Assembly: GCA_009760885.1 (NCBI GenBank)
Contig: CM019701.1
Span: forward strand, 34,796,697 to 34,860,696
Direction: 5' to 3'
DNA from: Achatina immaculata
Lineage: Eukaryota; Mollusca; Gastropoda; Stylommatophora; Achatinidae
Length of the DNA stretch: 64,000 nt
The translations under genes were made by a program, and so were the position numbers. Positions 47,001 to 53,681 of this stretch are shown here, one piece after another; the stretch's first letter is position 1, and each line of letters opens with the position of its first letter. The notes under the pieces were generated by a model. It saw nothing but the letters and a program-made list of their open reading frames with translations. It made no database searches and had not been told where the DNA came from.

Positions 47001-50000
47001 CCCTGTCCCACCTCTTCATGGTATCCTCAGTAACAGGCATAGCCTGGTTAACGGGGCAGGGATGGCCATAGTCCCCATGGCGGTGAAGTCTGCTAAGGAA
47101 GCATTGCACACCCCGGCTTTTTAGCTGTACTCCGAGACTGAAAAAGCAGCTTCCATAGCCCACTCCCACACCAATACGATGTTGTGCCTCAGCACCTCTA
47201 CAGCATTGGCTGCAAAGAACAACAGCTTGCATTTACAAGATGAGAGTGCTGTCCTGATGTTCTTTATATCCCAGGAAATTAGATGAATCCCCACTCCCAC
47301 AGAACCTAAGCTGTCTGTAAATAGGCTTCTCATTAAGTTCCGCCATGATCCTTCCAGTTTCCCCATTTCATTTTAATACTGCCTGTTGTCACATATTACT
47401 TAAGGAAATAATGTAAAGTTTGGCTGGTGTAGGTTATCAGCCCTGACATCAGAGAGGATACCTTTATCCTCAGTTAATCAGAAGTAACAAAGAAGTTAGG
47501 GGGCTGATAGAATATAAGAAAAACTGAAAACAGTTTTCAAATACCTTCACCATGTTTGCAAATGCTCCTGAAATTTTTTGTTAAGATGTACACATATGCA
47601 CTCTTACAACAAATGCTTGTGTATTACAGATGTGTCCCTGCCAGACTGAGAGATCTTCTCTTGTCACATATCTTGGTGCTGTGTTTGAAACTCAGTCAGT
47701 TTGATGTGGCCCTCCTGCCACTAATGAATGATCTAAATTTGTCACAGAAACGGTATGTTTAAGATTGTTGTATCACCTAATATAGTCACAGAAGTTGTTA
47801 AAACACAGTGTTATAAATGATAAGTGAAGAGCCTATAACCACATTACCATAGGAAGAAATACAGACTTGTGAACCTAAAATAAAAGGAAACAGACTTGAA
47901 AGAACTCATTGACAGTATCATGCTTCTACGAAACAACAAAGCGATGGGTTCAGATGGAATTGCTGCAGAATTAAGGACGGAAGTCTAGGTCTACATGAAC
48001 AGATATGCACATTGATACAACAAATATGAAGAGAAGAAAAACTTCCAAATAAATGGAGAGAATCATTACTGATCCCAGTATACAACATTTTATCTATGTC
48101 AAAGGGCAAAGAAATTATGGAGAAGTACATAATATCTTCATTGACTTCAAAAAAGGAACTTATGGAAAATTATGAAAGGTTATCCAGCTTATGGAAAATT
48201 ATGAAAGAATTTGAGATACCTAACAAATTAAGTCATGTATGGATCAGATTGGGTATAAGGAACCCAAATAGAAGATCTTGATTTTGCAGTTGACATAACT
48301 CTTATCAGTGACAATGTTAAATTGATGCAGAAAAAAACAGATTCCCTCTCTTCCTTGGCTAGCAAAATAGGTCTTGAAATTAACAAAGACAAAACAAAAA
48401 TTATGAAACTTCTCATTTATTAACTCTTTCCGTGCGTATAGTCGAATTTTTGACATTTCCGGTGGTCCCAAGCTACCGTATGGTCGAAAAATCGACAATT
48501 CTTTGTTTCATTAAAACAAGCGGTGTAACATTTAGATTGTACATATTTCGTCCGCGATTCCGGTGACACTTTTCAAGATGGCAAAAGAGTGCCTAGTTAC
48601 TAGCGATGCTGAGCGAGAAAAAGGAAGCGAAAGACCGAAATTTTTCAATTTTTGATGATGTATATACGGGTATGGACATGGCCTGTGACGACCCCACTGC
48701 TCTTGAATGTATCCCAAGTAGATTTAGACATATTTAGACGACTGGAGAAGTAGTCAGGAGTTATTTCAGACATAATTTAGTGAGAATGCAACATAGGAAT
48801 CAGAATACGAGATCGACAAGTAGATCTACACATCTCAGATGGTAAGTAGGACCTAGCCGATGGTGAGCTGGCCACAATCAGTGTCTAAAAACATCACATT
48901 ACTTCTTTTTTCCTAAAAAACTCTGCATTTATGAAATTTTCATTCATTTAGCTATACTTTGACACATATTACGTATACGGAAGTACATGGAAATACTGTT
49001 TTCCATTCCATTTTACAACTATACCCCCTTACAGACCAAGACCCACGTTTTTACTTCCGCGCTCCACGACATGTCCGTGTTTCTTCCTCCCGCATGGAAA
49101 GAGTTAAGAAGGAAAAATATACGTAGAAGGAACAGTTATTGATGGAGTAAACCAATTTGTACACCTTGCATCTACATCGACCAGGATGGTGACACCAGGA
49201 AAGAAGTTAGAATTAGAATTGCAAAAGCAGCATTGACCTTCAAAAATCTTGAGAACATGTGGAATTCACGTTATAAGCACAAAAACCAAGTTAAGATTAT
49301 TCAATTCAAATGTGATGTCCACACTCATTTATGCATGTGAAAGCTGGAAATCAACTAAAGAAATAGACAAGAAATTAGATCCTTTTGAAAATAAATGCCT
49401 ATGGAAAATACTTGGTATTAAGTGGAACAAATTCAAGAACAACGCAAAGATAAGACAGATGAGCAAACAACAACCTGTCTCATGGGTGATCAGAGAAGGA
49501 AGATGGACATATGTAGGCCGTGTGATGAGAAGAAACAGTTAGAATACCAAAACAAGCTGTCAAGTGGATCACAACAGGCCGAAGAAAAAGAGGTCAACCA
49601 CATGAAACTCTAAAGAGGACATTGTTAAGAGAAGCCAGTTTAGTGGGCATAACATCCCTTGATGAAGTTGAAAGACTCGCAGAGAACAGGAAAACTTGGC
49701 AAACAACTATGCAACCCCTCTATGACATTTAACGGCACAGGAAGGATGTAAAATTTAAGATGGATCAGAAAGGTGGAGTACAGCAAAGAAAGATGAACAA
49801 CAACTGCAGGTCTTTGAAAACAAGATCCTAAGAAGAATCTTTGAGCCCATAAAGGATTCAGCAGTGGAGAATGGAGAAGTAGAAAGAACTGTGAACTTAA
49901 CAGCTTATTTAAATCCCAAAGAATTATAAATGTCTTGAAACTGAACAGATTATGCTGGTTGGGCCATGTTGAAAGAGTGAAAGAGAACAGACAAATGAAA

Positions 50001-53000
50001 ATGATGTATGTACAAGAATTGAAGGAAATGACCAAGGGGTAGACTAAGGCAGAGATGGAAAGACAACATAAAAGAGGATACAAAGGAATTTGGTGTCACC
50101 AACTGGAGACAGAAGATTAGAAATGGAGAAATGTGAACTTTATCTGTAGCAGTGAGCCTTATTGGAAAGCAGAAGAAAAAGAATAAATGATATAATACAT
50201 TTTAGCGGAACACTAGCCCATTCATCATCATTGTGAAGTTTCACCTAAATTGATTACACTTACATTGTTTTTGTTGTCATGGATGTTGTCATGGACGATC
50301 ATGCGTGGTCGGGTACAGTGGTCCTATTCTTTGCAGTTCCCGGGTACCACACGGGGGATATTTATGATTAGAAATTATTAAATGATGATTACTATTGAAA
50401 TAATATTAAATTATTAAACACTGAAAGAAATGAATGAACTTTATCTTCAGAAGGTGAAAAATTGGATGCAGACACTGATTACACTTACATTGTTTTTGTT
50501 GTCATGGATGTCAGAAATTATCATGTGTAAACTCATCCTACTTAACCAGGTCAGCTTACCCTTTGACCTTGCTCATGCAAGTGCTATGTACCATGTTTTG
50601 CACCATATAAGACACATGTTTTTTTTTTTTTTAACTCCAAAAATCACCATGTATCTTATACAAGATATAAGGTGTGAGGAGGTACTGGGACAGAGATTAC
50701 CAATACTAGATACTAAACATTTATGTTTCACGCACTAGTCTCCTGAAGACACAAGGATGATATATATATGTGTGTATGTGTAACATGTTTCATTCTTCCT
50801 TTTCCAAAATGTTCCCTGCCAAATTATAGGTGCATCTTATATGCCAGTCCATCTTATATGGCACACAATTCATTAACTGCAGCTTCTCATGACATGCCTG
50901 TGAGAATTTTGAGTGCTTTTTTTCTTTTTGATATAAATAGTCTTTTTATCTTTTCTTTGTCATTTTGAGTATTTGTTTCCTGAAACAAATTTATATTGAT
51001 TCAATTTTTTATTTCATCTGCTTTTTTGTTTTGTTTCAGACAAATGAACAGTAACATTAGCATAATAACTTTTTTTTTTAATTGACTAAAAAATTATTAG
51101 AAACAAGAAGATTCACATTTATAGACTGCACTTTCTCGTGTCGCAGTAAAAGTCAAGATTTCTTCTTCATCGCCATTCACTCAGACATCGACATTAATCT
51201 CTCTCACAAATGCGGCTGTCCATCTTAGGTTTTCAGCATCACCGTAGAGCTTCTCTTGTAGGGGGCTGGGGTTTGGCCAGGTCATTTGCCTGAGTAAGTG
51301 TGTAGCTGGCAACTCTGGAGGAGGTGATGTGGAGTCTGCTGTTCTTTGCCACAGGCACACAGGTCTATTATGCCAATTTTCAATTTCTGGTACAGATGGT
51401 GTCTTAGCCTGCAATGTCCTGTTCTTAGGTGGAAGATTATCACTTGGTCATTTCATGAGAGTTTGTAGTATTCATCATCTGTTTATTGCTGTGGGGTATT
51501 TTATCTTTATATATGGCTTTTAGTCTGTTTTTTGTTTGTTCATATGTTGTGCATTGCATTCTTCCTCACTCTTTTGCCAGTCTGTCTGACTCTTCATTTC
51601 TTTGGATGTTACTGCATGACTGTTCTATTGAATGTTGTGCTTGCTAGTGATAGGGTGTCTGTCATGTTGTCCAGGTCTTTAACATTGTGATTTTTCAGTG
51701 ATTGTATTCTTACTTAATCTTACATCCTTCCCATACCGTTAAACATCGCATGATAGTTCACCAAGTTTTCCTGCTTTAAGCAAGTTTTTCAACCTCATCA
51801 AGGGATTTTATGCCTACTAGCATGGTCTTTCTTAACAATGTTCTCTTTAGAGTTTCATGTTGTTGACCTCTTTTTCTTTGGCCTGTTGTGTTCCAACTGA
51901 TAGCATGTTTTGGGTTCTCTGACTGTTTCTTCTCATCACATGACTGATACATGAGTGCTTGTTTTATGGACTGTGAATCTGTGAAAAAAACTCTTTGCTA
52001 CTCAGTATGATTTCTGTGTTCTATTATTTTCATTGCTGCTGTTTTTATTGCTTCTGCCTCTGCTATGTAATTATTGGACTAGGCACCTGTTTGTACAGCC
52101 ACCTGTATTGTTTGTTCTTGTTTTAGCTTTATAAATATGCCTCCATCTCCATTTTCTGTAGCATTTGTACCTGATCTGTCTGTGTATATGTGTGTCCAGC
52201 TCTTTCTAGGATAGTTTTTTATTATGTAATCCATTACTATCATTTGTTTTTCTTTTACTGTTTGGGTTCCTTTTTTCTGTATGCCTGGGAGTTGATCTCT
52301 CAGTTCTGGGAATTTTTTGGGGTTTTCCATGATGCAAAATGATTCTAGAGGATTGCTTTGTGTATGTGGGGTTGTTGGATCATCTTGCAAGAGTTTCTTT
52401 GCTCTTTGGATGAAGTTTGATCTTTTTTAGCCTGACTGTGCCTTGCTTGTGCGTACAATCATACACTAGGTGCTCTTTTAATCTGCTGAATTTTGCATTA
52501 ATGCTTTAAGTTCTCTTCTGTCTTCTAGCTGTTGTATTTGTGTAATACTTTCCAGTTCTTTTATTGGTGTTGTTTTCATTGCACCTGTTATGATTCTCAG
52601 TGCCTGATATTGTATTCTGTCTAGTTTGTTGAGGTTGGTTTTTGGCTGCTGTTGCCCATGATGTCACACCATATTTCATTTCAGTTTTGGTCTTACTCTT
52701 CCTGTGTATATCTTGTTTAGTATGTCGTGGTTTGCTTCCCAGGTAGTCCCGCTAGTTTTTTCATCATTTCAGTCTTTGATGTGCATTTTTCTTTTGGAGG
52801 TTGTACCCATTAATTTTTAACTATACACTTTGTATTTTGTTTGACAATGAAAAGATTGAGTATGTTGTCTGTTTTTCATTAATAGTCATTAGCCATCTTT
52901 TGATTCAGTCTTCAAGCTTTCTGAGTGCGTCTTGTATTCTTTTGGTGGCTACTGTCACATTTTGTTTGATGTCCACATTTCTACATCATCTGCATATAAT

Positions 53001-53681
53001 GTGTGATGTATTTTCTGGTGCATGTCATCTGCATTGTCATTTATATATATATATATATATATAAAATAGGATGAGAGAATATGACTGTGCCTATTGAAGG
53101 CTCATTTTTTTGCTATGTTTTCCTTATAGTTTCCTCTTGCGTGGCTGTTGTTCACTAATTTAAAGTCAAGATTTGAGATTACAGTGACCAAAAGTAAAAT
53201 TTGTTCTGTAGTTTTAATCTTATTAAATTTTAAACATCCTTACATAATGTGGTGAACTGGTTGCAAAAATGTCATATATAAACTTACATCTGTAATCACT
53301 GATGATATTAATAAGACTTTTGATATTTCAGCCAGAACTTCTAAAATGGCGCTATTTGAGATGATGCATACACCATTAAATCAGCTTTTATGTGTGTTTG
53401 TTTTTTATGATCCAAGTGCCAGACTTTTGTTCCTGTAACTTAATTCATTTTTTTTTTTTTTTGTAACTCAACCTTATTATTTGCATATTTACACATTGAG
53501 ATCATTCCTCATTTCTTTAAATATTCCAATGTTCAGGATCACAACCCATGCCACAGCCATAGGATGCACAGTCAAGAAAATCAAAGATCCTGCAGGACAA
53601 GATGTATTCAAGGCTGTGCTGTCTGTTCCTTTAAAGTTTCCAGAAATCAAAGGGAAGATTGCAAAAAACAGAATATATTAA
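16957..53681 (+). CDS. POLR1E: RNA polymerase I subunit RPA49 (A49-like), 11 exons, 5' exon missing
   Basis: Encodes the A49-like subunit of RNA polymerase I. With its partner A34.5 (POLR1G) it acts in the nucleolus on rRNA gene initiation and elongation. Exons: 16957-17075, 23472-23548, 32177-32262, 32825-32877, 37225-37378, 38713-38799, 44577-44673, 45659-45798, 46680-46773, 47630-47752 and 53537-53681. All junctions are GT-AG and all phases match, giving 1175 nt. Recognisable blocks are VRFSNGTLNS and GLTYVGKTFGP (dimerisation domain), IKEFGSGRSQRAVKR (linker), then LNAMSQPSEIFLKS, ILVLCLKLSQFDVAL and VPLKFPEIKGK (tandem winged-helix region and C-terminus). These align in order with human and yeast A49. 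A short first exon ending in phase 1 lies upstream, not located. Introns are packed with transposable elements; all placed exons are undamaged. Confidence 0.93.
17111..17214 (-). mobile_element. LINE-B 3' tail fragment
   Basis: About 100 bp of the LINE-B 3' end (tctctctgaacctttagtgcccagg and gcaagggttttccacaaatgcc in two blocks) with its (GA)n tail. It lies only 35 bp after a POLR1E exon, and its T-run is expanded relative to other copies. Confidence 0.8.
17389..17486 (-). mobile_element. LINE-J 3' end fragment
   Basis: The minus strand ends in aataaagtttgttcattc, preceded by cagttcttcatcctgtgaa. It matches the 3' UTR ends at 18318-18420 and 50428-50475. Length is approximate. Confidence 0.6.
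17547..18197 (+). mobile_element. LINE-E 3' fragment
   Basis: 650 bp bracketed by ttgaaatatg at 17537-17546 and 18198-18207. It encodes VQKFKYLEVVITSDGKC, MNVRKRVLKCYIEHILLYG and LIRRMLQIPWTAKITNED with frameshifts. The tail is (TGA)n. Same family as 1516-4083. Confidence 0.85.
18551..18838 (+). mobile_element. LINE-C 3' fragment
   Basis: Starts at gaagaaggctggctag and ends in (AATG)n. It encodes WLVKRIKERKLKYFGHIK, and RRWLQDIVDDLEMDATAAG read with small gaps. It sits inside LINE-J. Confidence 0.82.
19491..20769 (+). mobile_element. Mariner transposon 1 (inactive)
   Basis: 1279 bp between TA dinucleotides (19489-19490 and 20770-20771). Terminal inverted repeats of about 25 bp begin c(a/g)aggggc(g/a)ttcag and contain aaagtaatgcac. 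The transposase is broken. A helix-turn-helix segment (about 19694-19870) reads VDRSTVSRWVQRIKE. A TGDETW block carries the first catalytic Asp near 20100. The C-terminal ORF at 20373-20660 includes HPPYSLDLAPSDFLLFG with the third Asp. The usual LHDNARPH block, with the second Asp, reads LHNIVRPN here. Confidence 0.9.
20865..21098 (+). mobile_element. tRNA-derived SINE, copy 1
   Basis: 234 bp. The head is tRNA-like (Ser/Leu type by length), with an A box tggcgaagtgg and a B box ggtttgaatcc. A unique body (gtagaaatgagtacccgac, then aaggaaaatatgggcac) and an acctttacctttt tail follow. A perfect 11 bp duplication, attgttgttgg, lies at 20854-20864 and 21099-21109. This is the best-preserved of three copies. 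Confidence 0.88.
21303..22447 (+). mobile_element. LINE-C copy with RT domain, decayed
   Basis: 1145 bp bracketed by gagtataag at 21294-21302 and 22448-22456. Encodes LYLSFIDYSKAFDCVQHQK and GCILSPYLF in broken frames. The usual YADD region is damaged (tagataatcttatgac). The C-terminal LMTTDKTNKEAE and FEYLGSLLTYN follow. The tail is (AATG)n. Confidence 0.88.
22740..23005. repeat. Repeat X, copy 1
   Basis: Shares with 29700-29985, 33400-33960 and 46915-47240 an ordered set of blocks: ccatagctgaccaaga, cacctctcNNttggtac, cagtaacaggc, ggggcagggattgccatagt, ccccatggcgg, and cttcactgtattggctgcaaagaa. No coding frame was recognised. Nature unknown. Confidence 0.7.
23006..23471. other. Intron sequence, nothing recognised
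   Basis: AT-rich POLR1E intron between repeat X and the exon at 23472. Nothing shared with the element families seen elsewhere. Confidence 0.5.
23472..23548 (+). CDS. POLR1E: POLR1E exon
   Basis: Acceptor cattctctag, donor gtaagt. Encodes TAEVDGLTYVGKTFGP and RFPTENC. The GLTYVGKTFG stretch is the best-known A49 N-domain signature (human LSYVGNNFG). It leaves in phase 2. Confidence 0.92.
23793..24056 (+). mobile_element. LINE-B 3' fragment, old
   Basis: Encodes KIALRWTPQGNRSKGRPKET and TPCALGI with several differences from the young LINE-B copies. Ends in a (GA)/(GATA) tail. It is more diverged than 8649-9166, so it is an earlier insertion. Confidence 0.8.
24057..24381. other. Intron sequence, nothing recognised
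   Basis: No repeat or coding signal recognised between the LINE-B fragment and the LINE-A copy. Confidence 0.45.
28102..28366. repeat. Tandem array, three 88-89 bp units
   Basis: Each unit opens gttggactttctcacc and contains a cccgctgggtgagaggtgg-like block ending gcc(t/c)a(t/c)c. Starts at 28102, 28190 and 28279. The units differ at several positions, so the array is not recent. The minus strand stays open across all three units (see rejected items). Confidence 0.88.
28428..29120. repeat. Tandem array, 107 bp units with longer derivatives
   Basis: Units start accagtatggg at 28428 and 28535, accagtgtagg at 28642 and acctgatatg at 28897. Each holds a cgacctctaNagcNgaggt palindrome-like core. 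The last two units carry an extra roughly 150 bp module (accaccttttcc, cggcaacct, ccgggaggagc, ctccacgc), repeated at about 28750-28840 and 28980-29070. Confidence 0.82.
29700..29985. repeat. Repeat X, copy 2
   Basis: Contains the ordered repeat-X blocks (aagaccctgtccacctctcc, cagtaacaagcc, gggcagagattgccatagtc, then gttgcaaagaacaccagctt). Same orientation as copies 1 and 4. Confidence 0.7.
29986..30534. other. Intron sequence, nothing recognised
   Basis: AT-rich POLR1E intron DNA without recognised repeats or coding. Confidence 0.45.
30535..30725 (+). mobile_element. tRNA-derived SINE, degenerate copy 3
   Basis: Weak but collinear match to the SINE at 20865: gttagtacactc (A-box side), ggtttgattc (B box), aaaatactgacca, aggttaaggaaactatgag and tgctaatac. 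The target duplication is no longer visible. Confidence 0.6.
30905..32120 (-). mobile_element. Mariner transposon 2 (inactive)
   Basis: 1216 bp between TA dinucleotides (30903-30904 and 32121-32122). Terminal repeats begin caaggtcc(a/g)acaat and contain aatgagact. The transposase lies on the minus strand. Parts seen are SIKPSEKLTF-like N-terminal scraps, SVNRETIRKIL-like HTH, FYDSKGVIHKEFIPEGQTVT, and the C-terminal LKLPLKGHLFDDTDDIQRD. Frameshifts and stops are common. The block expected to read HPPYSPDLAPCDFFLFPKLK has collapsed to HPPYSPKLKLP, removing the third catalytic Asp. Confidence 0.9.
32177..32262 (+). CDS. POLR1E: POLR1E exon
   Basis: Long T tract and ctag acceptor, donor gtaaat. 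Encodes YYLGVHDKGTGKIKV, then ISAELCQLEPWIK, matching the HFVGILNK...YDAELFNMQP region of the human protein. A mariner element ends only 56 bp upstream of the acceptor. Confidence 0.92.
32369..32575 (+). mobile_element. LINE-F 3' fragment
   Basis: About 200 bp, almost identical to the end of LINE-F at 49560-49755 (aagaaaaagaggtc, ctaaagaggacattgttaag, catcccttgatgaagttg) and ending at ggatgtaagatg. Lies in the intron between POLR1E exons at 32177 and 32825. Confidence 0.82.
32825..32877 (+). CDS. POLR1E: POLR1E exon
   Basis: 53 nt. Acceptor tttttcag, donor gtatga. Encodes KRDIDDVDLSKSTAREK, the acidic start of the linker, ending in the TxREK motif seen in animals. Confidence 0.88.
32941..33970. 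repeat. Repeat X, copy 3 (longest), interrupted
   Basis: The block ttaaccaaagctgaccaag lies near 33424-33443 and the later X blocks at 33743-33965, split by a LINE-F fragment (33457-33742). Upstream to 32941 is sequence not seen in the other copies (ggtctggcaccgggcatatg, ccagtgacccccatcc). This may be more of the same element or an unrelated neighbour. Confidence 0.55.
33457..33742 (-). mobile_element. LINE-F 3' fragment, antisense
   Basis: Minus-strand match to 49500-49755 (read as cttacatccataccatg, ctcatcaagggattttat). It splits a repeat-X copy and is diverged from the + copies. Confidence 0.78.
34385..37113 (-). mobile_element. LINE-B old copy with internal deletion, split by LINE-C
   Basis: Minus-strand LINE-B. 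The 3' end (ctctctctgaacc) is at 34385 and the 5' end (gggtaccacacaggg) at 37113. It encodes TGVKQRCVLSPTLFILA, the FTDNIFLVS (FADD) region, CGNWRGITLLLLTSKVF, APGEDEVTAEMLKAEE and MGREGIGEINENGERL. Parts of the endonuclease and middle are deleted (36590-36600 and 36882-36890 junctions). More diverged than the two full-length copies. The LINE-C insertion is at 35083-35717. Confidence 0.88.
35083..35717 (+). mobile_element. LINE-C copy inserted in LINE-B
   Basis: 635 bp bracketed by acattgatcttt at 35071-35082 and 35718-35729. It is open from start to near its stop: EKLEEVESFEYLGSLLTNN, TYACETWTLNKTAEKH, GRPKRRWLQDIIDDLQMDAA, ending HANE and a TGA in the (AATG)n tail. It lies in opposite orientation to LINE-B. 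Confidence 0.93.
37225..37378 (+). CDS. POLR1E: POLR1E exon
   Basis: Acceptor gattcacag, donor gtaatg. Encodes HNAVIKEFGSGRSQRAVK, then QLNNKLEDDVVSVSTKAVV. The xFGSxRQKRAL-like stretch is the conserved linker motif of A49. It leaves in phase 1, which fits the next exon. Confidence 0.92.
37379..38536. other. POLR1E intron, nothing recognised
   Basis: AT-rich DNA with no recognised repeat until the LINE-A tail at 38537. Confidence 0.5.
38537..38613 (+). mobile_element. LINE-A 3' tail, 77 bp
   Basis: Extremely truncated copy from ttacaaaaaatagtg through gacagacaatgcgaacg to (GAA)n. A possible duplication tgaaatgct lies just before and after. Confirms that (GAA)n is the true LINE-A end. Confidence 0.85.
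38713..38799 (+). CDS. POLR1E: POLR1E exon
   Basis: Acceptor atcccag, donor gtaagt. Encodes EPMKTEVSAVPPHNK and DAATPDEVYKLSD. The final PDEVYKLxD matches the PEDVYKFED just before the first winged helix in human. Confidence 0.92.
39523..42730 (-). pseudogene. LINE-A ORF2 remnants (endonuclease start, RT, RNase H)
   Basis: Open segments, reading leftward. 42730-42626 is the endonuclease start (KIMQWNAEGVSSVRD). 41981-41601 is the RT N-part (KPRKSPGPDGVSNEMIKN, VPLLKPGKNSDTASNYRP). 41223-40753 has RT ALYADDLVMW and TYLGVTLDSKLTWKQH. 40379-39801 is RNase H (VYTDGSAHNAIKN, WIPSHCGIPGNEKADHLAKEG). 39738-39523 is the C-terminus. They are separated by frameshifts and stops. Confidence 0.85.
42251..42477 (-). 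mobile_element. LINE-C fragment embedded in LINE-A
   Basis: 227 bp of LINE-C RT coding (YLAFIDYSKASDYVQHQKLW region, then the tttgacataaaac end), in the same orientation as the surrounding LINE-A. There is no LINE-C 3' tail and no target duplication, and LINE-A sequence is missing at the site. A short overlap (aagatt/ctat) at one junction suggests joining by microhomology. Confidence 0.82.
43024..43368 (-). pseudogene. Possible LINE-A ORF1 remnant
   Basis: 115-codon open frame upstream of ORF2 in the longest LINE-A copy, with RWRGMDIVEVLIRFLIPKS and KLSDIEKGLKYSHQRLENK. I see no zinc knuckle, so the ORF1 assignment rests on position only. Confidence 0.4.
43601..44576. other. POLR1E intron, nothing recognised
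   Basis: AT-rich. No repeats shared with other parts of the window were found. Confidence 0.5.
44577..44673 (+). CDS. POLR1E: POLR1E exon
   Basis: Acceptor ccatgaag, donor gtaaga. Encodes IISGDVLNAMSQPSEIFLK and STADDISQWRAEK, matching the first part of the tandem winged-helix region. Confidence 0.9.
45369..45592 (+). mobile_element. tRNA-derived SINE, copy 2
   Basis: Collinear with 20865-21098: gtgcctgagtg, tatggttagtgcactagg, ggttcagatc, agtagaaatgagtaactgg, aaaggcagccagg, aaggaaatatggatactaac and a ccaccttta tail. More diverged than copy 1. The B box is damaged. Confidence 0.78.
45659..45798 (+). CDS. POLR1E: POLR1E exon
   Basis: Acceptor catttttag, donor gtaagt. Encodes YFDFVLDKLEILSV, then DARKLQSQCLLYLQFLMQ and KHHQLRLKR, a helical winged-helix segment with the same spacing as in human. 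Confidence 0.92.
46055..46325 (-). mobile_element. LINE-F 3' fragment, antisense
   Basis: Minus-strand match to the LINE-F tail (read as ctcatcaagggaatttatgc, tttttctttggtcttttgtg). It abuts a different RT fragment on its right. Confidence 0.75.
46330..46610 (-). mobile_element. LINE-G RT fragment
   Basis: The minus strand reads LVLEKVIRKVKVKSNMEEL, then KIPYTDDII (a YADD-like block). This resembles the LxxALEKVIR...YADDI region of common invertebrate APE-RT LINEs. Short and decayed. Confidence 0.55.
46680..46773 (+). CDS. POLR1E: POLR1E exon
   Basis: Acceptor tattttcag. Encodes PLPKEWPVPVTSHILKTF and TLEIEQPGKRYQR. The donor gttggt is non-consensus after GT, but both flanking phases require this boundary. 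Confidence 0.85.
46915..47240. repeat. Repeat X, copy 4
   Basis: Best-preserved core: gtgagccatagctgaccaag, ccctgtcccacctcttc, ggggcagggatggccatagt, ccccatggcggtgaagtctg, then ggctgcaaagaacaacagc. Short shadow ORFs only. Confidence 0.72.
47630..47752 (+). CDS. POLR1E: POLR1E exon
   Basis: Acceptor gtattacag, donor gtatgt. Encodes VPARLRDLLLSHILVLCLKL and SQFDVALLPLMNDLNLSQKR, the second winged-helix unit and one of the best-conserved parts of A49. Confidence 0.92.
47840..49760 (+). mobile_element. LINE-F copy, decayed, split by a TTAA element
   Basis: Encodes in broken frames LIDSIMLLRNNKAMGSDGIAA (RT start), a DFAVDITLIS (YADD-like) block, LASKIGLEINKDKTKIMKL, then after the insertion EGTVIDGVNQFVHL, MSTLIYACESWKSTKEIDKK and EGRWTYVGRVMRRN. 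Much of the central RT is missing near 48095-48240. The 3' end is at the ggatgtaaaattt block. The nested element is at 48424-49103. Confidence 0.75.
48424..49103. mobile_element. TTAA-flanked MITE 1 (piggyBac-like)
   Basis: 680 bp with TTAA on both sides (48420-48423 and 49104-49107). Terminal inverted repeats start ctctttccgtgcg on the left and ctctttccatgcg on the right (minus). Removing it rejoins LINE-F coding sequence. TTAA targets and such ends are typical of piggyBac-type elements. No transposase domain is visible. Confidence 0.85.
49765..50165 (+). mobile_element. LINE-G-like C-terminal fragment
   Basis: Encodes EQQLQVFENKILRRIFEPI, then LKLNRLCWLGHVERVKENR and MKMMYVQELKG in shifted frames, the post-RT tail common to APE-RT LINEs. 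It abuts the LINE-F end. Whether it is the same family as 46330-46610 is unproven. Confidence 0.6.
50294..50358 (-). mobile_element. Isolated LINE-B 5' end
   Basis: About 65 bp matching only the extreme 5' end of LINE-B (minus-strand start ccccgtgtggtacccggga, then gcaaagaataggaccac, to gatcgt). LINE fragments normally keep the 3' end, so a solitary 5' end is unusual. Confidence 0.85.
50428..50475 (-). mobile_element. LINE-J 3' end scrap
   Basis: Minus strand caattttcaccttctgaag, then ataaagttcattcattt. Matches the LINE-J 3' termini at 17389 and 18318. Confidence 0.6.
51140..53040 (-). mobile_element. LINE-H, second I-like (RNase H-bearing) family, decayed
   Basis: Reading leftward: an RT end with VRPKLKYGVTSWATAA (near 52700), RNase H HIYTDRSGTNATENGDGGIF (52200-52090) with AEAEAIKTAAMKII, and a C-terminus with TWPNPSPLQEKLYGDAENL (51290-51200). 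The architecture matches LINE-A but the sequence is clearly different. Many stops. A LINE-F fragment is inserted at about 51715-51965. Confidence 0.72.
51715..51965 (-). mobile_element. LINE-F 3' fragment inside LINE-H
   Basis: Minus-strand match to the LINE-F tail (read as cttacatccttcccatac, ctcatcaagggattttatgc, ggcctgttgtgttccaac). Third antisense LINE-F tail in the window. Confidence 0.8.
53041..53063. repeat. (TA)n microsatellite
   Basis: About 11 TA dinucleotides in a row, at the right edge of LINE-H. Confidence 0.9.
53537..53681 (+). CDS. POLR1E: POLR1E last coding exon
   Basis: Acceptor atgttcag. Encodes ITTHATAIGCTVKK, then FKAVLSVPLKFPEIKGKIAK, ending NRIY and a TAA at 53679-53681. 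The xVPLKFPE motif is the conserved C-terminus of A49 proteins. The preceding intron is 5.8 kb. Confidence 0.92.

Larger units (their letters stand above)
50251..50511. repeat. 36 bp direct repeats flanking a composite insert
   Basis: A perfect 36 bp repeat beginning tgattacacttac and ending gtcatggatgt lies at 50251-50286 and 50476-50511. The 189 bp between holds the LINE-B 5' end fragment and a LINE-J 3' end fragment. Confidence 0.9.
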
